A stretch of 64,000 nucleotides of DNA from DAHUYF01 sp035623985 (GTDB taxonomy: Bacteria > Pseudomonadota > Alphaproteobacteria > ATCC43930 > CGMCC-115725): NCBI GenBank assembly GCA_035623985.1, contig DASPSJ010000060.1, positions 198,928-262,927 on the forward strand. Direction: 5' to 3'. Position numbers and translations under genes: made by a program. The notes beneath the pieces were generated by a model. It saw only the letters and a list, made by a program, of their open reading frames with translations. It searched no databases and had not been told where the DNA came from. Shown piece by piece: positions 24,679 to 33,544 of the stretch. The first letter of the stretch is position 1; each line of letters opens with the position of its first letter.

Positions 24679-24884
24679 AGCCGTCAGCCGTCAGCGATCA
24701 GCCATCAGCGATCAGCTATCAGCTATCAGCTATCAGCTATCAGCCAACAACATCGCTGCCCATTTGCCCACGGCTCGTGGGCAATGATGAGCTGACGGCT
24801 GATCGCTGACGGCTGACGGCTGATAGCTGTTGGCTGTTGGCTGTTGGCTGACGGCTGACGGCTGACGGCTGATCGCTGACGGCT
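24679..24884. repeat. Inverted pair of heptamer tandem arrays
   Basis: Left array 24679-24745 has nine 7-base units of the form AGCNNTC (AGCCGTC x2, AGCGATC, AGCCATC, AGCGATC, AGCTATC x4). Right array 24791-24884 has thirteen units of the complementary form GCTGNNN (GCTGACG, GCTGATC, GCTGATA, GCTGTTG). The 45-base centre contains a perfect hairpin TTGCCCACG-GCT-CGTGGGCAA (24764-24784). The arrays are reverse complements in register, so the whole block could extrude as a very long cruciform or fold as RNA. It fills the gap between the ptsI-like stop and the ahcY start. Confidence 0.85.
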
Positions 24885-24888
24885 TCCC

Positions 24889-26670
24889 TCACGCCGAGGC
24901 GTTGAAATCGTCGAGCAGGCTCACGATCCGGGCGTCGTCGAACTGATCCATGATGGCATGCGCGCGGCGGCCGGCGGCGACGAGATCGAGCGCGCGCACG
25001 CGCTGCTTGACGCGGCCGATCTTGCCCGGCGCCATCGAAAGCTCGCGGATGCCGAGGCCGAGCAGCAGCGCGGTGTAGCGCGGATCGCCCGCCATCTCGC
25101 CGCACAGGCTCACGCCGATGCGCGCGCGCAGCGCCGCCTCGACGGCGAACTGGATGAGGCGCAGCACGGCGGGGTGCAGCGGGTTGTAGAGATCGGCCAC
25201 CTGCTCGTCGCTGCGGTCGATGGCGAGGGTGTATTGGATGAGGTCGTTGGTGCCGATGGCGAAGAAGTCGCACTCGGCGGCAAGCGCGTCGGCGGCAAGC
25301 GCGGCGCCGGGAATCTCGATCATGATGCCGAGCGGCGGCGGCGGATCGCCGATCCTGACGCCGCGCCGCTTGAGCCGGCGGGCCACCTGTCCCACCGCCT
25401 CGCGCACCTTGCGGATCTCGGCGACGGAGGAAATCATCGGCAGCAGGATGCGCACCGGCCCCTCGGCACTGGCGCGCAGCATGGCGCCGAGCTGGGCGTC
25501 GAGCAGCGGGCGGTCGCGCAGCGACAGGCGGATGGCGCGCAAGCCCAGCGCGGGGTTGGCGCTCTCGCCGGCGGCCTCGGCGAGCGGGGCCGCGAGCTTG
25601 TCGCCGCCGACGTCGAGCGTGCGGATGGTGACCGGCCGCCCGGCCATGCCGCGCACCAGCCCGCGATAGGCCTCGAACTGCTCGTCCTCGTCGGGCAGGT
25701 CCTCGCGATTCATGTAAAGGAACTCGGTGCGCACCAGCCCCAGCCCCTGCGCGCCGGCGGCCAGCGCCTGGTCGAGCTCGCGCGGCAGCTCGAGATTGGC
25801 CTGCAGCGCGATCTCGACCCCGTCGCGCGTCACCGCCGGCAGGCGCCTGAGCCGCGCGAGCTGCCGCTCCTCGCGCTCCAGCGTCTGCTGGCGCGCTTCG
25901 TAGCGGGCGATGGTCTCGCGCCCGGGATTGACGACGACGGCGCCCTCGGTGCCGTCGATGATCACCATGTCGCCGGAATCGATCTCGGTCAGCAGCCCGG
26001 CGACGCCGAGCACCGCCGGCAGCTCGAGCGCCCGCGCCATGATCGCGGTATGGCCCTCCCGCCCGCCCAGCACCGCGGCGAAGCCGGCGATGCGGCGCGG
26101 ATCGATCAGCGCGGTGTCCGCCGGCGTCAGCTCCTCGGCGAGGATGACGCTGCCCTCGGTGACGTGCTGCAAGGCGGCATAGGGCGTCTTGGTGAGGTTG
26201 CGGATGAGGCGCGAGCCCACCACGCGGATGTCCTCGCCGCGCGCGGCGAGATAGGCGTCGCCCATGGCGTCGAAGCTGTCGGCGATCTCCGCGATCTCCA
26301 TCTGCACCGCGCGCTCGGCGTTGACGCGCTCCTCGGAGATGCGGCGCACGGCGCCGCGCACCAGGCGCGAATTGGTCAGCATGGCGATATGGGCGTCGAG
26401 GAGATAGCCCACCTCCTCCGACGCCGAGGCGGGCAGCGCCGCGGCCTTGCCCTTGAGCTTCTTGAGCTGCTTCAGCGAGGCCGCCACCGCGGCGGCGAAG
26501 CGCTCGCGCTCCGCCTCGACCGCGTCGGCGGCGACGCGGTAGTCGGGCACGGCGATCTCGCGGTCGTCGCTGACGAAGGCCGGGCCGATGGCGACGCCGG
26601 GCGAGACGCCGAGCCCGTGCAGCACGCGCTCGCCTCTGGGCTTGTCATCGCTGGAATCGTCAGTCCTCAT
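24889..26670 (-). CDS. ptsI: Phosphoenolpyruvate-protein phosphotransferase (PTS enzyme I)
   Basis: A 593-residue EI. The N-terminal HPr-interacting and phosphohistidine domains include GVSPGVAIGPA and the active His in GGREGHTAIMARALELPAV. The PEP-binding barrel has GLVRTEFLYMNRE, IRTLDVGGDK, AIGTNDLIQYTLAIDR and the catalytic Cys in SLCGEMAGD. There is no N-terminal GAF domain, so it is not the NtrC-type PtsP but a GAF-less EI, as often found beside HPr in this locus. The ATG at 26670 overlaps the end of the HPr gene by 11 bases. It phosphorylates HPr from PEP; as no sugar permease is encoded nearby, the chain is regulatory. Confidence 0.92.
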   Translation of the reverse strand: MRTDDSSDDKPRGERVLHGLGVSPGVAIGPAFVSDDREIAVPDYRVAADAVEAERERFAAAVAASLKQLKKLKGKAAALPASASEEVGYLLDAHIAMLTNSRLVRGAVRRISEERVNAERAVQMEIAEIADSFDAMGDAYLAARGEDIRVVGSRLIRNLTKTPYAALQHVTEGSVILAEELTPADTALIDPRRIAGFAAVLGGREGHTAIMARALELPAVLGVAGLLTEIDSGDMVIIDGTEGAVVVNPGRETIARYEARQQTLEREERQLARLRRLPAVTRDGVEIALQANLELPRELDQALAAGAQGLGLVRTEFLYMNREDLPDEDEQFEAYRGLVRGMAGRPVTIRTLDVGGDKLAAPLAEAAGESANPALGLRAIRLSLRDRPLLDAQLGAMLRASAEGPVRILLPMISSVAEIRKVREAVGQVARRLKRRGVRIGDPPPPLGIMIEIPGAALAADALAAECDFFAIGTNDLIQYTLAIDRSDEQVADLYNPLHPAVLRLIQFAVEAALRARIGVSLCGEMAGDPRYTALLLGLGIRELSMAPGKIGRVKQRVRALDLVAAGRRAHAIMDQFDDARIVSLLDDFNASA

Positions 26671-26962
26671 CGAAGCCGTCACAGATAAGCTCGGCAAGCG
26701 CCGCGACCGCGCGCTCGGCCTCGGGACCGGTCGCGCGCAGCTCGATGGCCGTGCCGGGACCGGCCGCGAGCATCATCAACCCCATGATCGAGCGGCCGGA
26801 GACGGCAGCGCCGTTCTTGGCCACCATGATCTCCGCATCGAAAGTATAGGCGAGCTTGACGAAGCGCGCCGCGGCGCGGGCATGCAGCCCGCGCTTGTTG
26901 CAAATGGTGACGGTGCGCCGAACCGGCTCGGCGCCCGCCGCCGTGCCGTCCTCGGCACTCAT
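26660..26962 (-). CDS. ptsH: HPr phosphocarrier protein
   Basis: A 100-residue HPr with a 12-residue N-terminal extension relative to the classical protein. The EI-phosphorylated His is H27 in NKRGLHARAAARF (classical His15). The regulatory Ser is S58 in SGRSIMGLMML (classical Ser46), and both are shifted by the same 12 residues. With HPr kinase in the same operon, S58 phosphorylation is expected to gate phosphotransfer. The gene overlaps the EIIA stop by ATGA and the EI start lies inside its end, indicating tight co-expression. Confidence 0.93.
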   Translation of the reverse strand: MSAEDGTAAGAEPVRRTVTICNKRGLHARAAARFVKLAYTFDAEIMVAKNGAAVSGRSIMGLMMLAAGPGTAIELRATGPEAERAVAALAELICDGFDED

Positions 26963-27366
26963 CCCCTGACGTCGGCGAGGAGCTGCGAGGCGACGTTGAT
27001 GTATTTGCGCCCCGCCTCTTGCGCGCCGCGCACGGCGTTGGCGAGGGTTTCGCTCTGCCGGAGGCTCGCCAGCTTGATCAGCATCGGCAGGTTGATGCCG
27101 GCAATGACCTCGATCTTGGCCTTGTCCATGACGGAGATGGCGAGATTGGACGGCGTGCCGCCGAACATGTCGGTGAGCAGCACGACGCCGTCGCCGGCGT
27201 CGACCTCGCCGACGCAGCGCAGAATGTCCGCCCGCCGCTTCTCCATGTCGTCCTCGGGTCCGATGCAGACGGCGGCGATGTTGCGCTGCGGCCCCACGAC
27301 GTGCTCCAGCGCCGCGACGAATTCGGCGGCGAGGCGCCCATGGGTGACGAGTACCATTCCGATCAT
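26959..27366 (-). CDS. ptsM: PTS mannose/fructose-type EIIA component
   Basis: A 135-residue EIIA of the mannose (Man/Sor) family, beginning MIGMVLVTHGRLAAEF with phosphoacceptor His9. The conserved VLLTDMFGGTPSNLAI segment is complete. In alphaproteobacteria such a free-standing EIIA, without IIB/IIC/IID, receives phosphate from HPr and acts as a regulator (called ManX, PtsM or EIIA-Man), not in sugar uptake. It is coupled by 4-base ATGA overlaps to RapZ upstream and HPr downstream. Confidence 0.92.
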   Translation of the reverse strand: MIGMVLVTHGRLAAEFVAALEHVVGPQRNIAAVCIGPEDDMEKRRADILRCVGEVDAGDGVVLLTDMFGGTPSNLAISVMDKAKIEVIAGINLPMLIKLASLRQSETLANAVRGAQEAGRKYINVASQLLADVRG

Positions 27367-28331
27367 TGGATGTCCTTTACCGGGCTCTCCGCCGCGGCGT
27401 CCGCGACCATCGCCGCCGAGCGATCGAGGTCGCGGTGGCCGATGCCGACGGGCCGGCCCTGCCGGCTGAGCCGGTCCGCCAGGCGCTCGGCGAGATAGAC
27501 CGAGCGATGGCGGCCGCCGGTGCAGCCGATGGCGATGGTGAGATAGCTCTTGCCCTCGCTCTCATAGCGCGGCAGCAGCGGCTCGAGCCAGGCGCAGAGC
27601 CGGTCGAAGAACGGCGCGAAATCGGCGTCGGCCTCGATGAAGGCGCCGACCTCGGCGTCGCGGCCGGTGAGCGGCTTGAGCGCCGGAACGTAATGCGGGT
27701 TGCGCAGGAAGCGCACGTCGAGCACCAGATCCGCATCGCGCGGCACGCCATGGCGATAGGAGAAGGAGGTTACGAAGATGGCGATGCCGGGCGCGGCATC
27801 GAGCGCGAAATGCCCATGAAGCAGCCGTTTCAAATCCCCCGGGCTGAGAGCGGTGGTATCGATAACGAGGTCGGCGCGGTCGCGCAAGGGGGAGACGCGC
27901 TGGCGCTCCAGCGCGATGCCGTCGGTCACCGGCCGGTCGCCGGCCAGCGGATGGCGCCGGCGCGTCTCGGTGTAGCGGCGCACCAGGCGGTCGTCCTCGC
28001 AATCGAGGAAGACGATCCTGAGCTCGACGCCGTGCTCGGCGACCAGCCGGTCGAGCGCCGCGAGCAGCGACGCCACGCCGAAATCGCGCGTGCGGACATC
28101 GACGCCGAGCGCCAGCGGCGGCCGCGGCGCCGGCGCGCGCAGCAGATCCGGCAGCAGCGACAAGGGCAGATTGTCCACCGCTTCGTAACCCAAATCCTCG
28201 AGCGCTTTGAGCGCGGTCGAGCGGCCGGCGCCGGACATGCCGGTGACCACCAGCAGCCGGCCGCGCCCCGCCGGCCTTCCCGGCGCGCGCTTCGGCGCGA
28301 GCACAGCCGTCGCTGCGGCGGGCTCGCTCAT
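27363..28331 (-). CDS. rapZ: RapZ/YvcJ-family nucleotide-binding regulator
   Basis: A 322-residue protein of the RapZ (RNase adapter)/YvcJ family. The Walker A is GMSGAGRST at residues 31-39, with Arg in place of the usual Lys. Other family marks are DCEDDRLVRRYTETRRRHPL, VTSFSYRHGVPRDADLVLDVRFLRNP and the C-terminal IGCTGGRHRSVYLAERLAD. RapZ binds small RNAs and a cell-wall sugar phosphate in E. coli; its alphaproteobacterial role is less clear. ATG 28331 overlaps the HPr kinase stop (ATGA), and its own stop overlaps the EIIA start. Its place inside a PTS operon is the usual one for this group. Confidence 0.9.
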   Translation of the reverse strand: MSEPAAATAVLAPKRAPGRPAGRGRLLVVTGMSGAGRSTALKALEDLGYEAVDNLPLSLLPDLLRAPAPRPPLALGVDVRTRDFGVASLLAALDRLVAEHGVELRIVFLDCEDDRLVRRYTETRRRHPLAGDRPVTDGIALERQRVSPLRDRADLVIDTTALSPGDLKRLLHGHFALDAAPGIAIFVTSFSYRHGVPRDADLVLDVRFLRNPHYVPALKPLTGRDAEVGAFIEADADFAPFFDRLCAWLEPLLPRYESEGKSYLTIAIGCTGGRHRSVYLAERLADRLSRQGRPVGIGHRDLDRSAAMVADAAAESPVKDIQ

Positions 28332-28765
28332 GATGCGGCGGCAAGCGCGCCGGGCGCGCAAGCCCGCAGCGCCAGGCGGAGCTTCGCCGTCGCCGAGGCC
28401 GCAAACGGCGCCAGACGCAGCAGCGGCACGCTCACCTCGAGCAAGGTGCAGGCTTGCGGCTCGGGCAGGCGCTCGATCGTCTCGAGCGCCACGAGATCGA
28501 CGACGAGGCGCAGCGGCGCGGCCGCCAGCGCCGGCACGCGCAGGATGCCGAGGCCGCGCACCTCGATGCGGCCGGCGATGGTCGCCGGCGCGCGCATCTC
28601 CAGCCCGCCAGCGACGCGCTCGAGCTCGGTCTGGTCGTCGGCGACGAGACGCGCCCCCTCGTCGATCAGGCGCAGCGCCAGATCGGATTTGCCGCTGCCG
28701 GACGGGCCTCGCAAGAGGATGCCGTCGCCGCCGAGGGCAACTGCGGTGCCGTGGACGCGGATCAT
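28328..28765 (-). CDS. hprK: HPr kinase/phosphorylase, short alphaproteobacterial form
   Basis: A 145-residue protein equal to only the catalytic C-terminal domain of HprK. The P-loop is GPSGSGKS at residues 20-27, LVADDQTELERV follows and the conserved LRGLGILRVP region comes later. The N-terminal domain of Firmicute HprK is absent, as is normal in alphaproteobacteria. It phosphorylates and dephosphorylates Ser58 of the HPr encoded two genes downstream. It begins the hprK-rapZ-ptsM-ptsH-ptsI run; the 192 bases upstream include an unusually AT-rich stretch (about 28811-28880) that probably holds its promoter. Confidence 0.9.
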   Translation of the reverse strand: MIRVHGTAVALGGDGILLRGPSGSGKSDLALRLIDEGARLVADDQTELERVAGGLEMRAPATIAGRIEVRGLGILRVPALAAAPLRLVVDLVALETIERLPEPQACTLLEVSVPLLRLAPFAASATAKLRLALRACAPGALAAAS

Positions 28766-28957
28766 GGGCGGTTTAGGTGCGCCGCCCGCGGGCCAATGTC
28801 AATGCCCCGGCGTTTTGATGTTTATTTCAACCTTTTCGATATCAACTTATAGCTTTTCAATCGTCAAATTACCTCAATCCGTAGGTGGATCGTCGGTGCT
28901 GCGAGAAGCCGTCATCGCACTACAATGCGGCGCAGCATGGCCGGCAGCACCACCCGG

Positions 28958-30646
28958 TCACCCCACCGGCAGGCGCACGATGAAGCGGGCGCCGACGACC
29001 TTGCCGTCGGCGGCGCGGCGATTTTCGGCGCGGATCGCGCCGCGATGCGCCTCGACGATCTGCTTGGAGATGGAGAGGCCGAGGCCGGAATGCGTGCCGA
29101 ACTTCTCGCCGGCCGGGCGCTCGCTGTAGAAGCGCTCGAAGATCGCCTCGAGCTTGCCTTCGGGAATGCCGGGGCCCTCGTCCTCGACGGTGACGACCAC
29201 CCACTCGCCCTGGCGCGCCGCGGCGATATGGAGCGCCGCGCCCGGCGGGCTGAAGGAGAGCGCGTTGGCGATGAGATTGCGGAACACCTGCACCAGCCTG
29301 CCCTCGATGCCGAGCACGGCGAGGTCGCCCGCCGCCGTGCCGACCGGTCCCGGCAGCGACAGCTCCAGGCGCGGCGCGCGCTCGTCCGCCGCCGATTGAT
29401 AGAGGTCGACCAGGGTTTCGAGCATGCGGCCGATCAGCACCGGCTCAAGCTCGACGCGGGAGAGCTCGGCGTCGAGCCGCGAAGCGTCGGAGATGTCGGT
29501 GATGAGCCGGTCGAGGCGCTGCACGTCCTCGAGCACGACGGCGAGCAGCTTGCGCTGCTTCTGCGGATCGTCGACGCGCGCCGCCGTCTCGACCGCGCTC
29601 CGCAGCGAGGTCAGGGGATTCTTGATCTCATGCGCGACATCGGCGGCGAAATGCTCGATCGCGTCCATGCGCGCCCAGAGCGCGCCGGTCATCTCACGGA
29701 AGGCGCCGGAGAGATCGCCGATCTCGTCGCCGCGCCGGGTGAAGTCGGGGATCAGCATCTGGCGGCCATGGCCGCGGCGCACGCGCTCGGCGGCGACGGC
29801 GAGCCGGCGGATCGGCCGTCCGATGGTGCCGGCGAGATAGATCGACAGCAGCACGGTGACGCCGAGAGCGATGAGGAAGACCTTGAGGATCTCCAGGCGC
29901 ACGGCGCGCACCGCCTGGTCGATCTCGGCGCTGTCGGTGGAGAGCAGCACCGCGCCCAGAACCTGGCGATAGCGCTGCACCGGCACCGCGACGCTCAGCA
30001 TCAGCAGGCTGCCGCCCTCGCGCTCGCTGCGCACCGCCGTGCCGATGTCGCCGAGAAGCGCCTTCTGCACCTCCCTGTAATCGGCGGCGTTTTGCACCGC
30101 GGCCTCGTGATAGGGGGGATAGCGGCGCTGGCCGGAGAGCCGCGTCACCACCCAGCCATAGAGCGAGGCGGCGAGGTTTTGCAGCCCGTCGCTTTCGCCG
30201 GGCGGCGGCAGCTCGTTGATCTGCACCACGCCGCCGGGGCCGCTCAGCATGCGGCTGTCGGCGATGAGCTTGCCGTCGGCGCCGAAGAGCCGCGCGCGCG
30301 TATGGGTGGGCTCGACCAGGCGCTGCATCATCTGGCGTCCCAGCGCCGGCAGGAGCTGCTCGCCTTCGCCGAGGCTGTCGATCACCGCGCCCTCGCCCAG
30401 GGCCGCGGCAAAGACCTGGCCTTGGGTCTTGAGCGCGTCGAGCTGCGCATCCACCAGGCCCTGCTGATATTCGCCGAGATAGAGGAGGCCGAGGCCGAGC
30501 AGGCCCAGCGCCAGCACGTTGACGGCAAGGATGCGGCGGGTGAGCGGCGACAGCCGGCGCCGGCGGCGGCGCAACGGTGTCGTCGACGCCGGCGCGGCAG
30601 CGCGCTTGGCAGGGTCAGCGGTCGCGGTAGCGATAGCCGACGCCAT
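28958..30646 (-). CDS. chvG: Sensor histidine kinase ChvG
   Basis: A 562-residue membrane sensor. There are two hydrophobic helices (about residues 39-60, ILAVNVLALGLLGLGLLYL, and near residue 280, ILKVFLIALGVTVLL) flanking a periplasmic domain of about 220 residues with ARLFGADGKLIADSRML. A HAMP segment, the H-box DVAHEIKNPLTSLRSAVE, then N, G1 and G2 boxes (NLIANALSFSPPG, DEGPGIPEGK, HSGLGLSI) follow. It matches ChvG/ExoS, the acid and envelope-stress sensor of alphaproteobacteria. ATG 30646 lies inside the end of the chvI gene (32-base overlap), so the two are co-translated. Confidence 0.9.
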   Translation of the reverse strand: MASAIATATADPAKRAAAPASTTPLRRRRRRLSPLTRRILAVNVLALGLLGLGLLYLGEYQQGLVDAQLDALKTQGQVFAAALGEGAVIDSLGEGEQLLPALGRQMMQRLVEPTHTRARLFGADGKLIADSRMLSGPGGVVQINELPPPGESDGLQNLAASLYGWVVTRLSGQRRYPPYHEAAVQNAADYREVQKALLGDIGTAVRSEREGGSLLMLSVAVPVQRYRQVLGAVLLSTDSAEIDQAVRAVRLEILKVFLIALGVTVLLSIYLAGTIGRPIRRLAVAAERVRRGHGRQMLIPDFTRRGDEIGDLSGAFREMTGALWARMDAIEHFAADVAHEIKNPLTSLRSAVETAARVDDPQKQRKLLAVVLEDVQRLDRLITDISDASRLDAELSRVELEPVLIGRMLETLVDLYQSAADERAPRLELSLPGPVGTAAGDLAVLGIEGRLVQVFRNLIANALSFSPPGAALHIAAARQGEWVVVTVEDEGPGIPEGKLEAIFERFYSERPAGEKFGTHSGLGLSISKQIVEAHRGAIRAENRRAADGKVVGARFIVRLPVG

Positions 30647-31313
30647 AGAGGGTTTCGATCTGGGCGAAACTGCCATCGACCGCCTTGAACTTCTTGCGCA
30701 GGCGCTTGATGTGGCTGTCGATGGTGCGGTCATCGACATAGATGTGCTCGCCATAGGCGCCGTCCATGAGCTGATCGCGGCTCTTGACGTGGCCGGGGCG
30801 CAGCGCCAGCGATTTCAGGATCAGGAACTCGGTCACCGTGAGATCGACGTTGGTGCCTTTCCAACTGCATTGATGGCGCGCGGGATCGAGCAGCAGCTCG
30901 CCGCGCTGGATGACGGGCTCGCTCTCGCCGCTGCCGCGCGCCAGCTCGCCGCGGCGCAGCAGGGCGCGGATGCGCTCGACCAGGAGGCGCTGGGAGAATG
31001 GCTTCTTGATGTAATCGTCGGCGCCCATGCGCAGGCCCAGCACCTCGTCGACCTCGTCGTCCTTGGAGGTGAGGAAGATGACCGGCATGGAGCCTTGCTT
31101 CCTGAGCTGGCTCAACAGCTCCATGCCGTCCATGCGCGGCATCTTGATGTCGAGGATGGCGAGGTCGGCGGGATGCTGGGCGAGCCCGCGCAGCGCCTCG
31201 GCGCCGTCGGAATAGGTCCGCACCTGAAAACCCTCGGCCTCGAGCGCGATCGCCACCGAGGTCAGGATGTTCTTGTCGTCGTCGACCAGCGCGATGTTGT
31301 TCGTCACGGCCAT
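30615..31313 (-). CDS. chvI: Response regulator ChvI
   Basis: A 232-residue OmpR-family regulator. The receiver domain has acidic pocket DDD at 11-13, phospho-Asp55 in LAILDIKMPRMDG, Thr in FLTSKDD and Lys104 in YIKKPFS. The winged helix includes LTVTEFLILKSLALRPGHVKSRDQLM and the final ..YGVGYRYRDR. It closely follows ChvI in pattern and partner order (chvI then chvG then hprK). In related bacteria ChvI controls envelope, exopolysaccharide and acid-response genes. A simple intergenic of about 110 bases separates it from an AraC-type gene on the same strand. Confidence 0.93.
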   Translation of the reverse strand: MAVTNNIALVDDDKNILTSVAIALEAEGFQVRTYSDGAEALRGLAQHPADLAILDIKMPRMDGMELLSQLRKQGSMPVIFLTSKDDEVDEVLGLRMGADDYIKKPFSQRLLVERIRALLRRGELARGSGESEPVIQRGELLLDPARHQCSWKGTNVDLTVTEFLILKSLALRPGHVKSRDQLMDGAYGEHIYVDDRTIDSHIKRLRKKFKAVDGSFAQIETLYGVGYRYRDR

Positions 31314-31426
31314 TTCACCTTTCCCGCAAGTTGGGCACGGCCACGCTCGCCTCGAGGTATGGCGGCTTTAAGGCGGCGCCGTGAAAAGCTGTGGCCGGAA
31401 CCGGTATTGTCATAAGCATCAAATCC

Positions 31427-32203
31427 TCAGCTTTCCAGGAAATAGCGCGTCGGCGACCGGCCGAGCGCGCGGCGGAACATGCTGGTAAAGGCGCTGGGGC
31501 TTTGATAGCCGAGGTCCATGGCCACGGCGGTCACCTTCTCGCCGGTGGCGAGCCGGCCCAGCGCCTCGACGAGCCGCACCTGCTGGCGCCAGGCGCCGAA
31601 GCTCATGCCGGTCTCCTTGCGGAAAAGCCGCGCCAGCGTGCGGCTCGAGGCGCCGACGCCGCCGGCCCACTGCTCCAAGGTGCGCTCGCTGGCGGGCTCG
31701 GCCTGGATCGCCTCGCAGAGCCGGCGCAGGCGCCCTTCCTCCGGCCAGGGGAGATGCAGCGGCAACACCGGCAGCGCGCGGATCTCGTCCAATACCAGCG
31801 CCATGACGCGGCCTTCCGGCCCCGCCTCGTCGTAAAGCAGCGGCAGCTCGACCGCGCGCAGGATGAGCTCGCGCAGCAGCGGCGAGACGGCGATGACGCA
31901 GCATTGCCGCGGCAGGCTCTGGGCGAGATCGGCGCGGATATAGAGGGTGCGCATCGCCACATGGCCCCGGCTGCGGATGGCGTGCTCGGTCTCGGCCGGC
32001 ATCCAGACGGCGCGGTTGGGCGGCACCACCCAGGTGCCCGGCCGCGTCCATACCACCATCACTCCCTGGGCGGCGAAGACCAGTTGCGCCCGGCGATGGC
32101 GATGCGGCGGGACGCGGTTGCCGTCGGGGAAATCCTTGGCCATGGCGGCAATGGGCCGCGGCACGTCCTGGTAATCCTCGGGGTCGGTGCTGCGCCGAGC
32201 CAT
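31427..32203 (-). CDS. AraC family transcriptional regulator with cupin domain
   Basis: A 258-residue regulator. The N-terminal cupin sensor (PPHRHRRAQLVFAAQGVMVV.., VVPPNRAVWMPAETEHAIRSRG) is of the type seen in regulators that bind small organic ligands. The C-terminal tandem HTH has VGASSRTLARLFRKETGMSF and VAMDLGYQSPSAFTSMFRRALGRSPTRYF. It is divergent from the MFS transporter gene, with about 97 bases between, so it probably controls that transporter. The ligand is unknown. Confidence 0.9.
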   Translation of the reverse strand: MARRSTDPEDYQDVPRPIAAMAKDFPDGNRVPPHRHRRAQLVFAAQGVMVVWTRPGTWVVPPNRAVWMPAETEHAIRSRGHVAMRTLYIRADLAQSLPRQCCVIAVSPLLRELILRAVELPLLYDEAGPEGRVMALVLDEIRALPVLPLHLPWPEEGRLRRLCEAIQAEPASERTLEQWAGGVGASSRTLARLFRKETGMSFGAWRQQVRLVEALGRLATGEKVTAVAMDLGYQSPSAFTSMFRRALGRSPTRYFLES

Positions 32204-32300
32204 GTCCAGAATGTCCGATTCGCGATAGAGGATGGCAGACTAGCGCAAGTTGGCTAAGGCCGCCAGGGCTATGCTGGGCGCCGCTGCCGGAGCCGGAGCC

Positions 32301-33494
32301 ATGGACAAATTGCGCCTGACCGTCGCCTTCCTCAATCTCGGCCATTTCCTCGACCATCTGGCGATGCTGATCTATGCCACCGCGGTGCTGGCGATGATGG
32401 CGCCGTTCGGCCTTTCCTACGAGGCGATGCTGCCGCTGTCGCTGGGGGGCTTCCTCGCCTTCGGCGGCGGCTCGCTGCCGGCGGGCTGGCTCGGCGACCG
32501 CTGGGGCCGGCGCAACATGATGATCGTCTTCTTTCTCGGGCTGGGCGCGGCGCTGGTGGTGACCGGCTTTGCCGAGACGCCTTGGCAGATCGCCGCCGGC
32601 CTGACCCTGATCGGCGTCTTCGCCTCGATCTATCATCCCGTCGGCATCGCCATGCTGGTCGGCGACCAGGCGCGGGTCGGGCGCGCGCTCGGCTGGAACG
32701 GCGTCTGGGGCAATCTCGGCCTTGCCTGCGCCGCCTTGATCGCCGGCTGGCTCGCCGATCGCCTGAGCTGGCGCGCCGCCTTCTTCGCGCCCGGGGTCGC
32801 CACTTTCGCCGCCGGCCTCGCTTTCGCCCTGCTGGTGCCGCGCACAGAGGCCACGGCGGCGCAAGGACGCAGCGGCGGGCAGCGCCATGGGCCGGATGCG
32901 CTGGCGCGCCGCGTCTTCGGGCTGCTCGCCGTGGCGACGGCGTGCAGCGGCGTGATCTTCGCCGCCACCACCAACGCGCTCCCCAAGATCTTCGACGAGC
33001 GGCTGACCGCGCTGGCGCATACCACCACCGGCATCGGCACGCTGGTCTCGGCGGTCTATGTCGTCGCCGCCATGGCGCAGCTCGTGGTCGGCCAGCTCAT
33101 CGACCGGCGCTCGCTGCGCGGCGTATTCCTGGCGCTCGCCCTCTTCCAGGCGCCGCTGCTGGCGCTGGCGGGGATGCTGACCGACTGGGCGATGCTGCCG
33201 GTCACGGTGGCGATGATGTTCGTCATCTTCGGCATCATCCCGATCAACGACGCGATGGTGGCGCGCTACGCCCATGAGAGCTGGCGCTCGCGCGTCTTTG
33301 CGCTGCGCTACGTCGTCTCCTTCGGCGCGAGCCTGCCGGCGATTCCGCTGGTGGCCTATCTTCAGCCCAAGGGCGGCGGCTTCGTGCCGCTCTTCGGCGT
33401 GCTTGCCGCGATCGCGCTGGGCACGCTGGCGACGGCGCTGCTCTTCCCGGGCGGCGAGCGCCGCGCGATTCCCGCAAGGGCACCGGCGGAATAA
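32301..33494 (+). CDS. MFS transporter
   Basis: A 397-residue major facilitator with 12 predicted helices. It carries GWLGDRWGRRNMMI (motif A between TM2 and TM3), SIYHPVGIAMLVGDQ in TM4-5 (the pattern of Fsr-like drug-efflux members), and a second-half motif QLVVGQLIDRRSLRG. ATG 32301 was taken because GGAG precedes it; a TTG at 32250 would add 17 residues. It is divergent from the AraC-type gene, a common regulator-exporter pair, and efflux is more likely than uptake. No substrate can be assigned. Confidence 0.85.
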   Translation: MDKLRLTVAFLNLGHFLDHLAMLIYATAVLAMMAPFGLSYEAMLPLSLGGFLAFGGGSLPAGWLGDRWGRRNMMIVFFLGLGAALVVTGFAETPWQIAAGLTLIGVFASIYHPVGIAMLVGDQARVGRALGWNGVWGNLGLACAALIAGWLADRLSWRAAFFAPGVATFAAGLAFALLVPRTEATAAQGRSGGQRHGPDALARRVFGLLAVATACSGVIFAATTNALPKIFDERLTALAHTTTGIGTLVSAVYVVAAMAQLVVGQLIDRRSLRGVFLALALFQAPLLALAGMLTDWAMLPVTVAMMFVIFGIIPINDAMVARYAHESWRSRVFALRYVVSFGASLPAIPLVAYLQPKGGGFVPLFGVLAAIALGTLATALLFPGGERRAIPARAPAE

Positions 33495-33544
33495 GGCCCG
33501 CGCCGCGCGGCGGCAGGACGGCAGATCGGTGCTAGACTGCCGCC

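Noticed and set aside
24679..24884. CRISPR array
   Set aside because: Units are only 7 bases with no spacers, and the two halves are inverted; no Cas genes are present.
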